A model generated the notes under the pieces. That model searched no databases. It worked only from the letters and a program-made list of their open reading frames with translations, and had not been told where the DNA came from. Source: JAYUJH01 sp043765375 (GTDB lineage Bacteria; Pseudomonadota; Alphaproteobacteria; Rickettsiales; UBA998). From it: a stretch of DNA of 64,000 nt. The stretch covers positions 11,957 through 75,956 of the forward strand of contig JAYUJH010000033.1 of NCBI GenBank assembly GCA_043765375.1. The letters are read 5' to 3'. This document shows, one piece after another, positions 17,605 to 26,675 of the stretch; within the stretch, counting starts at the first letter, position 1; each line of letters begins with the position of its first letter. The position numbers and the translations under genes were made by a program.

Positions 17605-18126
17605 TTATGCAGTTATCTGTGCGGTTGTTTGTGCAGTTACCTGTGCAGTTATAGGCTGAAAGTGAACCTCTAATATCTCATAATGCCTGATACCTGACGG
17701 CGCATGAACCTCAACGCTATCACCAACGGATTTCCCAATCAATGCCCGTGAAATTGGCGCAGTTATTGCCACCAAATTGCGCTTAATATCCGCCTCATAT
17801 TCACCCACAATATGATATGATATTTCTTCTTCAGTATTTTCATCAACCAATTTCACCACTGCCCCAAACTTCACTGTATCGCCTGAAAGCAATCGGGGAT
17901 CAATGGAATCAGCTCGTGCGATTTTATCTTCCAACTCCAAGATGCGCCCTTCAATGAAACTTTGCTTTTCACGAGCCGCATGATATTCCGCATTTTCTTT
18001 AAGGTCGCCATGTTCTTTCGCCTCAGCAATCGCTTTAATCACGGTTGGGCGTTCAATGGTTTTGAGTTTTTTCACCTCATCTTCCATACGCTTAAAGCCA
18101 TCAACCGTTACTGGCACTTTATCCAT
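17605..18126 (-). CDS. greA: Transcription elongation factor GreA
   Basis: 173 residues against a usual 158. N-terminal coiled coil has KEHGDLKENAEYHAAREKQ with the acidic tip residues; the C-terminal FKBP-like domain has ISYHIVGEYEADI and GKSVGDSVEVHAPSG. It rescues backtracked RNA polymerase by stimulating transcript cleavage. The extra length is a C-terminal tail ITAQVTAQTTAQITA, encoded by four copies of a 12-bp repeat (17608-17655) right before the stop. The tail is outside the known fold. Confidence 0.95.
   Translation of the reverse strand: MDKVPVTVDGFKRMEDEVKKLKTIERPTVIKAIAEAKEHGDLKENAEYHAAREKQSFIEGRILELEDKIARADSIDPRLLSGDTVKFGAVVKLVDENTEEEISYHIVGEYEADIKRNLVAITAPISRALIGKSVGDSVEVHAPSGIRHYEILEVHFQPITAQVTAQTTAQITA
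17608..17655. repeat. 12-bp tandem repeat at the greA 3' end
   Basis: Four copies of TGCAGTTATCTG or close variants, coding for (I/V/T)TAQ repeats at the protein C-terminus. Confidence 0.9.
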
Positions 18127-18240
18127 AATAAAATCACTCTCAATACATTATTAAAAAACCATTTCATTAATAATATGCAAATGCAAATTACGCAAGTGTT
18201 TTTAATTGCGTTTTATATGGCTATAAGTTATAATATGGTC

Positions 18241-18501
18241 ATGTATGAAGTAATTTATGCAAAGTCAGCGAAGCAAAGTTTGAACAAAATGCAACCAGCC
18301 AAGGTAGCACAGATTATTTCAAAAATTGAGGAAATTGCTCTCAATCCTTACGATAATCATAATAATGTTACCAAATTGCAGGGACGCGAGGGCTATCGCT
18401 TGCGTGTTGGCGATTGGCGCATTTTATATAGTTTGAATAATAACAAGCTAATTTTGCTAGTTTTAGAAGTTTTGCCACGAGGTAGTGCATATAAGCATTA
18501 A
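18241..18501 (+). CDS. RelE/ParE-family toxin
   Basis: 86 residues: MYEVIYAKSAKQSLNKM starts the fold, KIEEIALNPYD follows, and the C-terminal half has GREGYRLRVGDWRILYSL and LVLEVLPRGSAY, the pattern of RelE-type ribosome-dependent mRNA interferases (basic Arg pair and Tyr). I chose ATG 18241, where the family start MYEV begins; upstream in-frame ATGs would add residues outside the fold. The antitoxin gene follows after 14 bp, so the toxin comes first, the less common order. A tail of GRxxxYK type is replaced by RGSAYKH. Confidence 0.88.
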   Translation: MYEVIYAKSAKQSLNKMQPAKVAQIISKIEEIALNPYDNHNNVTKLQGREGYRLRVGDWRILYSLNNNKLILLVLEVLPRGSAYKH

Positions 18502-18515
18502 AATTGGAGAATATT

Positions 18516-18701
18516 ATGATTATTGAGACAATTGAAAAAAATGGTGAAGTTTTTGCGGTTTTGCCAATAAGTTATTATGAGAAATTAATTGATGATGCTG
18601 AAATGTTAGAAGATGTAATTGCGTTTGATGCAGCAATTACCCGATCAGAGCCAGCTTTCTCACTTGAAGTTTGGAATGAAATTGAAAAACTAGTAGAATA
18701 A
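18516..18701 (+). CDS. RelB/Phd-like antitoxin
   Basis: 61 residues: MIIETIEKNGEVFAVLPISYYEKLIDDAEMLEDV then an acidic helical end. The layout matches the partner antitoxins of RelE toxins, with a short N-terminal DNA-binding part and a toxin-wrapping C-terminus. Start ATG 18516 has GGAG seven bases upstream. Low net length leaves the exact family open (RelB or Phd/YefM). It would neutralise the toxin and repress the operon. Confidence 0.78.
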   Translation: MIIETIEKNGEVFAVLPISYYEKLIDDAEMLEDVIAFDAAITRSEPAFSLEVWNEIEKLVE

Positions 18702-18717
18702 ATGTTGCAAATAAGAA

Positions 18718-19974
18718 TTATAACTTAGGCACACGCACCCCCAAAGTCTGTGCCAAATGCTCTAATTCACCATAATAAGCAGCTCGGCGCAAAAATCGGG
18801 GCATAATTCCGCTCCATTTGAAATCACCAACTAGTTTGCCATTGCTATCCTCACCCGTCACATTAAAGGCGAACAAATCCTGCATAGTGATTAAATCACC
18901 CTCCATTCCAACCACCTCACTAATATATAAAATACGCCTCTGCCCATCACGCATACGGCTAATTTGCACAATCACATTGACTGCCGCCGCAATTTGCGAA
19001 CGAATTGAACGCATCGGAATACCAAGATTTGCCATACTCATCATATTTTCAATACGGCTTAAACAATCTCGTGGGTGATTGGCGTGAATAGTGCTAAGTG
19101 AACCATCGTGACCAGTATTCATTGCTTGCATCATATCAAATGCTTCTGCACCACGGCACTCCCCCACAATAATACGATCAGGGCGCATACGAAGTGCATT
19201 TTTTACCAAATCTCGCATACTTACATCTTCTTCACGTATGCCATTATTGAAAGTCACTGGCTTGGTTTCTAGCCGAATCACATGTGGTTGTTGCAATTTC
19301 AATTCTGCTGCATCTTCAATTGTTACCACCCTTTCATCATCTTCAATATAATTAGAAATTGCGTTTAATAAAGTGGTTTTGCCTGAGCCAGTTCCACCAG
19401 AAATAATCACATTGAGGCGACATTTACCAATAATTTTCAGCACTTCAGCGATTTGTTTGGAGAGGTTAGCATTTTCTGCCATCATATCCAACGAGATGCT
19501 ACGTTTGGAGAACTTTCTGATAGAAATGGAAGTCCCATCAACGGCAAGAGGTGGTGCAATAATATTCACCCTTGAACCATCAAGCAAACGTGCATCAACT
19601 AACGGTCTGCTCGGGTCAATCCTCCGCCCCACTGCTTTGACGATTTTTTCAGCAATTTCCATGATTTTAGAGTTATCAGGGAACACAATACCAGTTCGTT
19701 CCAGTTTACCAAACCGTTCAATATAAATGGATTTTGTGCCATTAATTAGCACATCATTGATTGTTTCATCATTGAGGAATTGTTGGATAATCCCCATATC
19801 CGAGAGTTCACGCACTAATTCGTCGGTTAATCTGGTTTTGGCGTATCTTTCTTCGTAAGTTATGTCGCCATGTTGCTGTTGTTGTGCGTTGCCCTGAAGT
19901 TTCATCTGCTGCAAATCATTCTCCAAGCGGGAGATATGCTGCATTAACATTCCAAATTGTTCATCACTAGCCAT
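18718..19974 (-). CDS. CpaF/TadA-type secretion ATPase, copy 1
   Basis: 418 residues of the type II/IV secretion ATPase family (CpaF, VirB11 relatives). An N-terminal coiled segment precedes DVLINGTKSIYIERFGKLE. Then come Walker A GGTGSGKTTLLNAIS, Asp box VVTIEDAAELKL, Walker B RIIVGECRGAEAFDMM and His box GSLSTIHANHPRD. I start at ATG 19974 (MASDEQ); a longer form from 20025 is possible but adds a poor N-terminus. CpaF drives assembly of Flp/Tad pili. No other tad/cpa genes are in the window, and a paralogue lies immediately upstream on the same strand. Confidence 0.9.
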   Translation of the reverse strand: MASDEQFGMLMQHISRLENDLQQMKLQGNAQQQQHGDITYEERYAKTRLTDELVRELSDMGIIQQFLNDETINDVLINGTKSIYIERFGKLERTGIVFPDNSKIMEIAEKIVKAVGRRIDPSRPLVDARLLDGSRVNIIAPPLAVDGTSISIRKFSKRSISLDMMAENANLSKQIAEVLKIIGKCRLNVIISGGTGSGKTTLLNAISNYIEDDERVVTIEDAAELKLQQPHVIRLETKPVTFNNGIREEDVSMRDLVKNALRMRPDRIIVGECRGAEAFDMMQAMNTGHDGSLSTIHANHPRDCLSRIENMMSMANLGIPMRSIRSQIAAAVNVIVQISRMRDGQRRILYISEVVGMEGDLITMQDLFAFNVTGEDSNGKLVGDFKWSGIMPRFLRRAAYYGELEHLAQTLGVRVPKL

Positions 19975-20107
19975 TATTTCAATTATCCTATTAACGATAT
20001 TCTTATTAATAAAATAATTTAACAATAAATGCTTAACAAATTGTTTATATAGTTACAAGCTTGTTTGGTTTATAACTATGGTTTTTTAGTTTATAGCATT
20101 CGCAATT

Positions 20108-20132
20108 GTCATACCAGCGTAAGCTAGTATCC
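20108..20132. repeat. Palindromic dispersed repeat between the two ATPase genes
   Basis: GTCATACCAGCGTAAGCTAG followed by TATCC. One stem mismatch compared with the copy at 43188. Confidence 0.8.
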
Positions 20133-20164
20133 ATAAATCTTTTTATCCAAATAAAAATTGCACC

Positions 20165-21430
20165 TTAAACACGTTTATTCATTATTCCATTTGAGCGCAA
20201 TAATTTATTCAATTCCGTGTGGCGAGGAAACACCCCAGACCAAACATGTTCACCGAGGCTATTTCCAGTTTTATCCTCACGATAAACAAATAAATCTTGC
20301 ATCGTTATGATGTCACCTTCAATGCCCACAACTTCCGTCACTTTGGTAACACGGCGGTGACCATCATGCGAACGTTCTGCTTGAATAATCAAATGAACTG
20401 CCGAGGCAATTTGCTTACGAATAGCGATTGTTGGCAGATTTAATCCCGCCATTCCAATCATATTTTCTATACGTGCAATCGCATCACGGGGTGTGTTTGC
20501 GTGAACTGTTGTCAATGAACCATTGTGCCCAGTATTCATTGCTTGAATCATATCAAATGCTTCAGATGATCGAACCTCCCCTACGATAATGCGATTAGGT
20601 CGCATTCGCAGTGCATTCTTCACCAAATCACGAATTGTCACAATGCTGCGTCCATCTTCAGCGTGGGTAACAGATTCCAACCGCACCACATGTGGAATTG
20701 GTAATTGCAATTCGGCAGAATCCTCAATCGTTACCACTCGTTCTTTGTCAGAAATGTGCTTGCATAACGCATTTAGCAACGTTGTTTTGCCTGCTCCAGT
20801 TCCACCCGCCACTACTATATTAATGTTAGATTGAGCAGCGCAACGCAAAAACTCTGCCAATTCTTCACTCAATGAACCTTTTTTGACCATTCCCGAAAGT
20901 GATAGTCCCTCACCATTAAACTTACGAATTGAAATACAAATCCCATCAATTGCTACGGGTGGAATAGCGATATTCACCCGTGAACCATCAGGCAAGCGTG
21001 CGTCAACCAACGGCGTCATCGCTGTGACACTTCTGCCACAATAGCCACCAATTTCTTGCACTAATTCAGCTAATTCCTCATCAGAATTAAAGCGCAATGT
21101 GGTGAGTTCCAGCACTCCTGCTCGCTCAACATAAATCTGATTTGCACCATTAATTAATATATCATTGACGCTATCATCTGCAATTAACCCCGCAATAGCT
21201 CTATAATTTGGAATTATCACCCGCTTATTTTCCACAAGATGCAAGCCAATATTGCTTTGCGCTCTTGCTAGTCCACCGTTCGCTAACTCACCATTATTTC
21301 TTTTGTCAATATCATTGCAACGTTCTTCAAGTCTTGCAAATAATTGCTCAAACATTGCCAAGCTGTGGTATAAATTATCAGTTAAATCATTGAAACTATT
21401 CATTATTTTCGTTGCAGTTGCATTTTCCAT
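20165..21430 (-). CDS. CpaF/TadA-type secretion ATPase, copy 2
   Basis: 421 residues, same family and layout as its neighbour: DILINGANQIYVERAGVLE, Walker A GGTGAGKTTLLNALC, VVTIEDSAELQL, IIVGEVRSSEAFDMI and GSLTTVHANTPRD. The N-terminal 70 residues differ and contain a helix-rich Asn/Glu segment. The two copies are clearly paralogues but not a recent duplication: the core aligns while many positions differ. About 140 bp with a dispersed palindrome separates them. Substrate and partner proteins are not visible here. Confidence 0.9.
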   Translation of the reverse strand: MENATATKIMNSFNDLTDNLYHSLAMFEQLFARLEERCNDIDKRNNGELANGGLARAQSNIGLHLVENKRVIIPNYRAIAGLIADDSVNDILINGANQIYVERAGVLELTTLRFNSDEELAELVQEIGGYCGRSVTAMTPLVDARLPDGSRVNIAIPPVAIDGICISIRKFNGEGLSLSGMVKKGSLSEELAEFLRCAAQSNINIVVAGGTGAGKTTLLNALCKHISDKERVVTIEDSAELQLPIPHVVRLESVTHAEDGRSIVTIRDLVKNALRMRPNRIIVGEVRSSEAFDMIQAMNTGHNGSLTTVHANTPRDAIARIENMIGMAGLNLPTIAIRKQIASAVHLIIQAERSHDGHRRVTKVTEVVGIEGDIITMQDLFVYREDKTGNSLGEHVWSGVFPRHTELNKLLRSNGIMNKRV

Positions 21431-21452
21431 TATTATTCTACTTTAATTTTTA

Positions 21453-21848
21453 TTAATCTTCAATATCTTCATCATTTTCAAATGCAAATGCTTCGTCCAA
21501 ATCATCTTCATCATCATCAGATGCAATTTTCACTTTGTTTCCAGCAAATCCTTCATCAGCAATCATCATTAATTCTTCATAATCATGCTCATTATCATCA
21601 TTCATTGAAGTTGATTCTGACATTTTGAAGGTTGAATATGTCGCAATAGTATCACTCAATAACAATTCCATATTAATGGTTTTTTCTGCTATTTCACGCA
21701 GTGCAACGACGGAATCTTTGTCATTATTGCGGTCAATGGTTAAAGGCGCACCTGATGCAATTTGTTTTGCTCGTTGCGCAGCCAATGCAACCAATTCAAA
21801 ACGGTCTTGAACAGTCTCAATGCAATCTTCAGCGGTTATCCGTGCCAT
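21453..21848 (-). CDS. rpoZ: RNA polymerase omega subunit
   Basis: 131 residues. The core MARITAEDCIETVQDRFELVALAAQRAKQI...VALREIAEKTI is the omega fold that clamps the beta-prime subunit. The rest is an acidic tail rich in Asp/Glu (ASDDDEDDLDEAF), as in many alphaproteobacteria. spoT/relA, often adjacent, is absent. It lies 22 bp upstream of the second CpaF-like gene and is divergent from lipA. Confidence 0.95.
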   Translation of the reverse strand: MARITAEDCIETVQDRFELVALAAQRAKQIASGAPLTIDRNNDKDSVVALREIAEKTINMELLLSDTIATYSTFKMSESTSMNDDNEHDYEELMMIADEGFAGNKVKIASDDDEDDLDEAFAFENDEDIED

Positions 21849-21971
21849 AATTTCTCCACAAAAATAATAATATTAACCATCTTTTATAATAGACTTGACA
21901 TAAATTACAATATAATAGTTACTATTAATAGCAAAAATATTTTCCAGCAAAAATTCAACAAAGATAATTCC

Positions 21972-22931
21972 ATGAACCAGTTTGAAATAATTCAACCAAT
22001 TAATGCCGAAAACCCAGCCTATATACCAGTCAATACGGCAGAAATTGCGCCTAAAATCAAAAAACCCGAGTGGATTAAGGTTAAAGCACCAGTTTCAAAA
22101 GAATATCAAAATACTCGTGATTTAATGCGGGCGAAAAAGCTCAATACGGTTTGCGAGGAAGCAGCTTGCCCAAATATTGGTGAATGTTGGAGCAAAAAAC
22201 ATGCAACCGTGATGATTTTGGGCAGCGTTTGCACCCGCGCTTGTGCATTTTGCAATATCGCTACAGGTAAGCCTGATTTGCTTGATCCTCATGAACCAGA
22301 AAACTTAAGCCTTGCCGCAAAAGAGCTTGGTTTGGCGCATATGGTGATAACTTCGGTGGATCGTGATGATTTGCCTGATGGTGGAGCGGAACATTTCGCC
22401 CAGTGCATTGCAGCGATGCGCCGAACCTCACCCAACACAACGATTGAGATTTTAACGCCAGATTTTATGCGCAAAGATGGTGCGTTGGAAGTGGTGGTGG
22501 CAGCTCGCCCCGATGTTTATAATCATAATTTAGAGACCGTCCCTCGTTTATATAAATCCATTCGCCCTGGTGCGAGATATTTTCATTCACTTAATTTGCT
22601 CAAGCGGGTGAAGGAAATAAATCCGCAAATGTTCACCAAATCAGGCTTGATGGTGGGGCTTGGTGAAGAAAAAGAGGAAGTTCTGCAAGTGATGGACGAT
22701 ATGCGCAGTGCAGAGATAGATTTCATCACGATTGGGCAATATCTGCAACCAACGCCACGCCACGCCAAGGTTGAACGATTTGTTACGCCCGATGAGTTTC
22801 GTTATTATGCGAGAATGGCGAAAGCCAAGGGCTTTTTGATGGTTTCAGCCAGCCCACTCACCCGTTCATCATATCATGCTGGCGATGATTTTGCGCAGAT
22901 GGTGAAAAACAGAATGAACTTGAATGCGTGA
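21972..22931 (+). CDS. lipA: Lipoyl synthase
   Basis: Radical-SAM enzyme that inserts two sulfurs into octanoyl groups on 2-oxoacid dehydrogenases. 319 residues. The auxiliary cluster ligands are CEEAACPNIGEC and the radical-SAM motif is CTRACAFCNI; the family C-terminal SPLTRSSYHA holds the conserved Ser ligand. I start at ATG 21972 (MNQFEIIQ), which matches family length; the frame stays open for 70 codons upstream but overlaps rpoZ on the other strand. Confidence 0.95.
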   Translation: MNQFEIIQPINAENPAYIPVNTAEIAPKIKKPEWIKVKAPVSKEYQNTRDLMRAKKLNTVCEEAACPNIGECWSKKHATVMILGSVCTRACAFCNIATGKPDLLDPHEPENLSLAAKELGLAHMVITSVDRDDLPDGGAEHFAQCIAAMRRTSPNTTIEILTPDFMRKDGALEVVVAARPDVYNHNLETVPRLYKSIRPGARYFHSLNLLKRVKEINPQMFTKSGLMVGLGEEKEEVLQVMDDMRSAEIDFITIGQYLQPTPRHAKVERFVTPDEFRYYARMAKAKGFLMVSASPLTRSSYHAGDDFAQMVKNRMNLNA

Positions 22932-22947
22932 TGATTTGGTTGAAATG

Positions 22948-22998
22948 AATTACTAGGTGGAATAAGTTACTAGGTGAGATGAGTTATTAGGTGAGATG
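22948..22998. repeat. 17-bp tandem repeat downstream of lipA
   Basis: Three units; the second and third are AGTTACTAGGTGAGATG and AGTTATTAGGTGAGATG. The unit is not a multiple of three and lies outside any gene. Confidence 0.88.
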
Positions 22999-23044
22999 AA
23001 GGCAAAGCTAAATTATTAATCAAACTTAGGCTATATAATTAAAC

Positions 23045-24658
23045 TTAGGCGATTTTCTTCTTCACCTTCTTAGAATCCGCCCGTTCTTTGCGACGTTGCT
23101 CCATAATTAACTTGCGGTATGCCTCAAGATCATCTGTATAACTCTGCACCCGACCATCTTTCACCAAATATAAGGAATCCGCCACTGATTCCACCAAATG
23201 TGGATCATGGCTTACTAAAATTATGCAACCATCATAGCCGTTAAGTGCTTGAATTAACGCCGAGCGAGCGTCAATATCCAAATGGTTAGTTGGTTCATCT
23301 AGCAACATAATATGCGGTGCATCATAGCTCATCATACAAAATAGCAATCGTGCTTTTTCGCCACCTGAAAGCTCAGCAATTTTTGTATCTGCTTTTTCTT
23401 TGTCAAACCCAAACTTGCCTAATATCGCTCTAATTTTAGGCTCTCCAATCTTGGGAATTGCATCTTTTAGCGCATGATAAGCCGTGGATTCCATATCCAT
23501 TTCATCAGATTGATGCTGTGCAAAATAACCTATGCGCAATTTTTCCACCCGACGAACCTCGCCGTTCATTGCCTCCAATCTGCCAGAAATTAGCTTCACT
23601 AACGTTGATTTGCCGTTGCCATTTGCCCCAAGCAAAGCAATTCTATCATCATTTGCAATGCTTAAATGGATATTTTTCAATATTGGGTTGCCATCTTCAT
23701 AGCCAGCATCAACTCCGTCAAGTGTAATCATTGGCGAGCCAAGTTCTTCAGGTTGAGGAAACTTGAAAGCTGTTGCACGCTCCGAGATTAGCGCATCAAC
23801 CATATCCATTTTTTCAATGGATTTTAGCCGACTTTGCGCTTGCTTTGCCTTGCTTGCTTTTGCCCCAAAACGGCTAACAAACTCCATCATACGAGTTTTA
23901 TGCGCCTGTTGTTTCTCAAATAATGCTTGATGGCTCATTCGTTTTTGCGCATATCTGGTTTCATATTGGTCATAACTGCCAGTATATAATGTTAGTTGCA
24001 GTTGATCCAAATGCGCAATATGCGTTACTACTTTGTTCAATATTTCTCTATCATGCGAAATAATGATAAAAGTATGTTCATATGTCATTAGATAATTTTC
24101 AAGCCATATAATTGCTTCAAAATCCAAATGGTTGGTTGGCTCATCTAGCAACAATAAATCGGGCTTGCGAAATAATGCAGCAGCAAGTGCAACCCGCATT
24201 TTCCAGCCACCAGAAAAATCACTAATCGGCAATGATTGCTTGTCAATATCAAACCCCAAACCCGTTAAAATCATTGAGGCTTTCGCTGGTGCTTCATAAG
24301 CATCAATATCAATTAAACGCATATATATGTCAGATAAATGCTCAGGGTCAGTATTAATATCCTCTGATTGTTTAAGCAATTCCGTTCGCTCCGTATCTGC
24401 CGCTAACACTACATCAAGCAAGCTGGTATCATCATCGGGCAGATCTTGGCGCACCATGCCTATTTTAGTGTTGGACATCATGGTTATTTCACCACCATCT
24501 AGCTCCAATTCACCCACAATCAACTTAAATAATGTTGATTTTCCTGTGCCGTTTGGTCCCACCAACCCAACTCGTGAGCCTGTGGGTAATGATAATTCTG
24601 CTTGGTCAAATAAGGTTCGTCCAGCAATACGATATGTTAGGTTTTTAATATTTAGCAT
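23045..24658 (-). CDS. ABC-F family ATPase (Uup/YheS-like)
   Basis: 537 residues with two ABC domains and no membrane segments. Domain 1 has Walker A GPNGTGKST, signature FSGGWKMRVALA and Walker B LLLLDEPTNHLD. A charged linker follows (QAHKTRMMEFVSRFGAKASKAKQAQ). Domain 2 has GANGNGKST, LSGGEKARLLF and MLLDEPTNHLD. ABC-F proteins act on ribosomes in translation control rather than transport. The Lys-rich C-terminus (RRKERADSKKVKKK) suits RNA binding. Which subfamily it belongs to cannot be settled by eye. Confidence 0.93.
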   Translation of the reverse strand: MLNIKNLTYRIAGRTLFDQAELSLPTGSRVGLVGPNGTGKSTLFKLIVGELELDGGEITMMSNTKIGMVRQDLPDDDTSLLDVVLAADTERTELLKQSEDINTDPEHLSDIYMRLIDIDAYEAPAKASMILTGLGFDIDKQSLPISDFSGGWKMRVALAAALFRKPDLLLLDEPTNHLDFEAIIWLENYLMTYEHTFIIISHDREILNKVVTHIAHLDQLQLTLYTGSYDQYETRYAQKRMSHQALFEKQQAHKTRMMEFVSRFGAKASKAKQAQSRLKSIEKMDMVDALISERATAFKFPQPEELGSPMITLDGVDAGYEDGNPILKNIHLSIANDDRIALLGANGNGKSTLVKLISGRLEAMNGEVRRVEKLRIGYFAQHQSDEMDMESTAYHALKDAIPKIGEPKIRAILGKFGFDKEKADTKIAELSGGEKARLLFCMMSYDAPHIMLLDEPTNHLDIDARSALIQALNGYDGCIILVSHDPHLVESVADSLYLVKDGRVQSYTDDLEAYRKLIMEQRRKERADSKKVKKKIA

Positions 24659-24717
24659 AATTAGCTTTTAATCGTAAATAATTGTTATTGCTAGTTAAAT
24701 ATGGTAGCTTCATGATA

Positions 24718-25455
24718 TTATAACTTTATAAAATCTTCTGCTGCTTTATGCCCCGCCACATCGCCCACATGCAACATTGCCCCTTGCGTATTGATAATTC
24801 CTGCAATTTGGCTCGCATCATTTGTAAGCCCCGCATCATTTGTAAGCATTTTGTCATAAATCATATTCATGGAAAAAATACTTGCCTCAATTTCCGTGAA
24901 AATATCGGGCGATAGTAATTGTATGCCAGTGAATATAAATGGTGCATTATTGCCCATTATTTTGCGTTTCAACCTACCATATTCATCACAGAAAAAATCT
25001 CCTGCACTGCTTAATCCAATAATTCCTAGGCGTGATTGCAACAATAAAGCCGCTTGCAAATCTGGTTTTTTGCTAAATGCTGATGCTAATTGTTGCAATG
25101 TATGCGCATTGATTGGGCTAATAACCACATCAGAATTAATCGCAAAAAATGGTTCATTTTGAAAAAATGGCAATGCTTTTTTGATGCCCCCACCAGTTTC
25201 AAGAGCTAATTCTTCCTCAGAAAATGCTAACTCCTTAAAGCCATAATCATGTGAATTAACATGTTTAATCAGTAACTCTTTGAGGTAGCAACAATTAATA
25301 ATCACTCGCTCCACCCCAGCTGTGGCAAGCAATTCTAATTGCCAATCAATCAATGTTTTTCCCGCCAACCGCACCAACGGCTTGGGGATTGAGTCAGTTA
25401 CGGGGCAAAATCTCGCTCCCCTGCCTGCTGCCAAAATAATTGCTTGTTTAACCAT
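24718..25455 (-). CDS. murU: N-acetylmuramate-1-phosphate uridylyltransferase (MurU-like)
   Basis: 245 residues of the sugar-nucleotide transferase family: LAAGRGARFCPVTDSIPKPLVRLAGKTLIDW, FAINSDVVI and GGGIKKAL. In recycling, MurU makes UDP-MurNAc from MurNAc-1-phosphate, bypassing de novo MurA/MurB. The call rests on the gene order: the kinase AmgK lies immediately upstream (25479) and tsaE before that, a standard alphaproteobacterial and Pseudomonas arrangement. An 18-bp duplication (24814-24849) adds TNDAGLTNDAS near residue 205. Confidence 0.85.
   Translation of the reverse strand: MVKQAIILAAGRGARFCPVTDSIPKPLVRLAGKTLIDWQLELLATAGVERVIINCCYLKELLIKHVNSHDYGFKELAFSEEELALETGGGIKKALPFFQNEPFFAINSDVVISPINAHTLQQLASAFSKKPDLQAALLLQSRLGIIGLSSAGDFFCDEYGRLKRKIMGNNAPFIFTGIQLLSPDIFTEIEASIFSMNMIYDKMLTNDAGLTNDASQIAGIINTQGAMLHVGDVAGHKAAEDFIKL
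24814..24849. repeat. 18-bp direct repeat inside murU
   Basis: Two copies of CGCATCATTTGTAAGCCC or its variant. It codes for a duplicated TNDAG-type hexapeptide. Confidence 0.85.
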
Positions 25456-25478
25456 ATTTATGCGTCATTGACTTTGAT

Positions 25479-26582
25479 TTAAGCATCATTCATGGCGACT
25501 TTGATGATGTCCGCCACACGGCGTTTTGCATCAACATCAAAAAATTGACTTACCCATTCTTGCACATCATGCAACTCTGAATGTTGAATATCTTGCAAAA
25601 AATATCCCCAGACTCGCTCAATCATCGCAAGGTAGCGTGGCTTGCCATCACGGCGATATAATCGCACAAATATCCCTAAAATCTTAGCATTGCGTTGCGC
25701 GCCATAAAACGCATATTCTCGTGCAAAATCCGCTTCATTCAAACCGAGTGCTTTCACAAAATTATTTTTCATTTGTGCTTGCAATGTTGCAGGAACGTCA
25801 CGGCGTGCATCTTCCAGCAGTGAAACTAAATCATAGGCTAGCCTGCCACAAACTGCATCTTGAAAATCTAGCAAACCAACTCGTTTCAATCCTTCACGGT
25901 CGGCAAGCCAGCATAAATTATCCACATGATAATCACGATGCACCAGCACTTGAGGGCTTAAATCCGCACCACCAAGCATAAACTTCCATAGCAATTTCCA
26001 GCTATGTTGCGCTTGCTTTAATTGCGTCCCTTGAAATATTTCAGGCAGAAACCAATCAGCAAAAAGCATAACTTCCCGCTCCAGCAATGTTTCATCATAG
26101 GTTGGAATATTTTTCGCCTCAAATGGTGCTTGCAACCCTTGTTGCGCTAATGCAATCAAAATATTGACTGCTTCTTGATAAAGCTGGCGTTGAACTAAAT
26201 CCGCATTTTCAATTGCCGCTTCATGGAAAAACTTGGAAAATAAGGTGTTATCAAAATCTTCCAGCAACATTAACCCTTCTTCAGGATTGGAGCGAATAAT
26301 TTCTGGTGCAGAAAAACCACGATCCCGCAACATATTCGCCAATGTGATGAATGGCGCAATCGCCTCTTTCTCAGGAGGGCAATCCATCAGCATAAAACGA
26401 CTATCATTATGAAAAATCCGTTGATAGCGACGATGAGAGGCATCGCCAGCAATTCGGATTTTGCGACAATCATGCAAACCCGCTCCGTCCAAAAATTGTT
26501 TGATTTGCTTTTGGCGCAATCTAAGTTCCTCACAACCGCCATTTTCAGCGGGGTTCACTTCACGGGCGAGTGTTACTTCCAT
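25479..26582 (-). CDS. amgK: Aminoglycoside-phosphotransferase-fold sugar kinase (AmgK-like)
   Basis: 367 residues. Kinase-fold motifs are VLVHRDYHVDNLCW (catalytic Asp and Asn) and VGLLDFQDAVCG (metal-binding Asp). AmgK phosphorylates MurNAc and GlcNAc at the anomeric position, feeding MurU, which lies 23 bp downstream on the same strand. The N-terminal 25 residues (MEVTLAREVNPAENGGCEEL) are longer than the core; a start at a later codon cannot be excluded. Confidence 0.83.
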   Translation of the reverse strand: MEVTLAREVNPAENGGCEELRLRQKQIKQFLDGAGLHDCRKIRIAGDASHRRYQRIFHNDSRFMLMDCPPEKEAIAPFITLANMLRDRGFSAPEIIRSNPEEGLMLLEDFDNTLFSKFFHEAAIENADLVQRQLYQEAVNILIALAQQGLQAPFEAKNIPTYDETLLEREVMLFADWFLPEIFQGTQLKQAQHSWKLLWKFMLGGADLSPQVLVHRDYHVDNLCWLADREGLKRVGLLDFQDAVCGRLAYDLVSLLEDARRDVPATLQAQMKNNFVKALGLNEADFAREYAFYGAQRNAKILGIFVRLYRRDGKPRYLAMIERVWGYFLQDIQHSELHDVQEWVSQFFDVDAKRRVADIIKVAMNDA

Positions 26583-26628
26583 AATTTTTTAACCTATAAT
26601 TGCCTTATGTTTAACTTGAATTATATAT

Positions 26629-26660
26629 AATTGGAACTATATTTAATTGGAACTATATTT
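26629..26660. repeat. 16-bp direct repeat upstream of amgK
   Basis: Two adjacent copies of AATTGGAACTATATTT in the AT-rich gap between amgK and tsaE. Confidence 0.85.
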
Positions 26661-26675
26661 AATTTATATCTAATT

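Noticed and set aside
17962..18240. Longer start for the RelE-type toxin
   Set aside because: The extra residues overlap greA on the other strand and precede the family start MYEV; no ribosome site.
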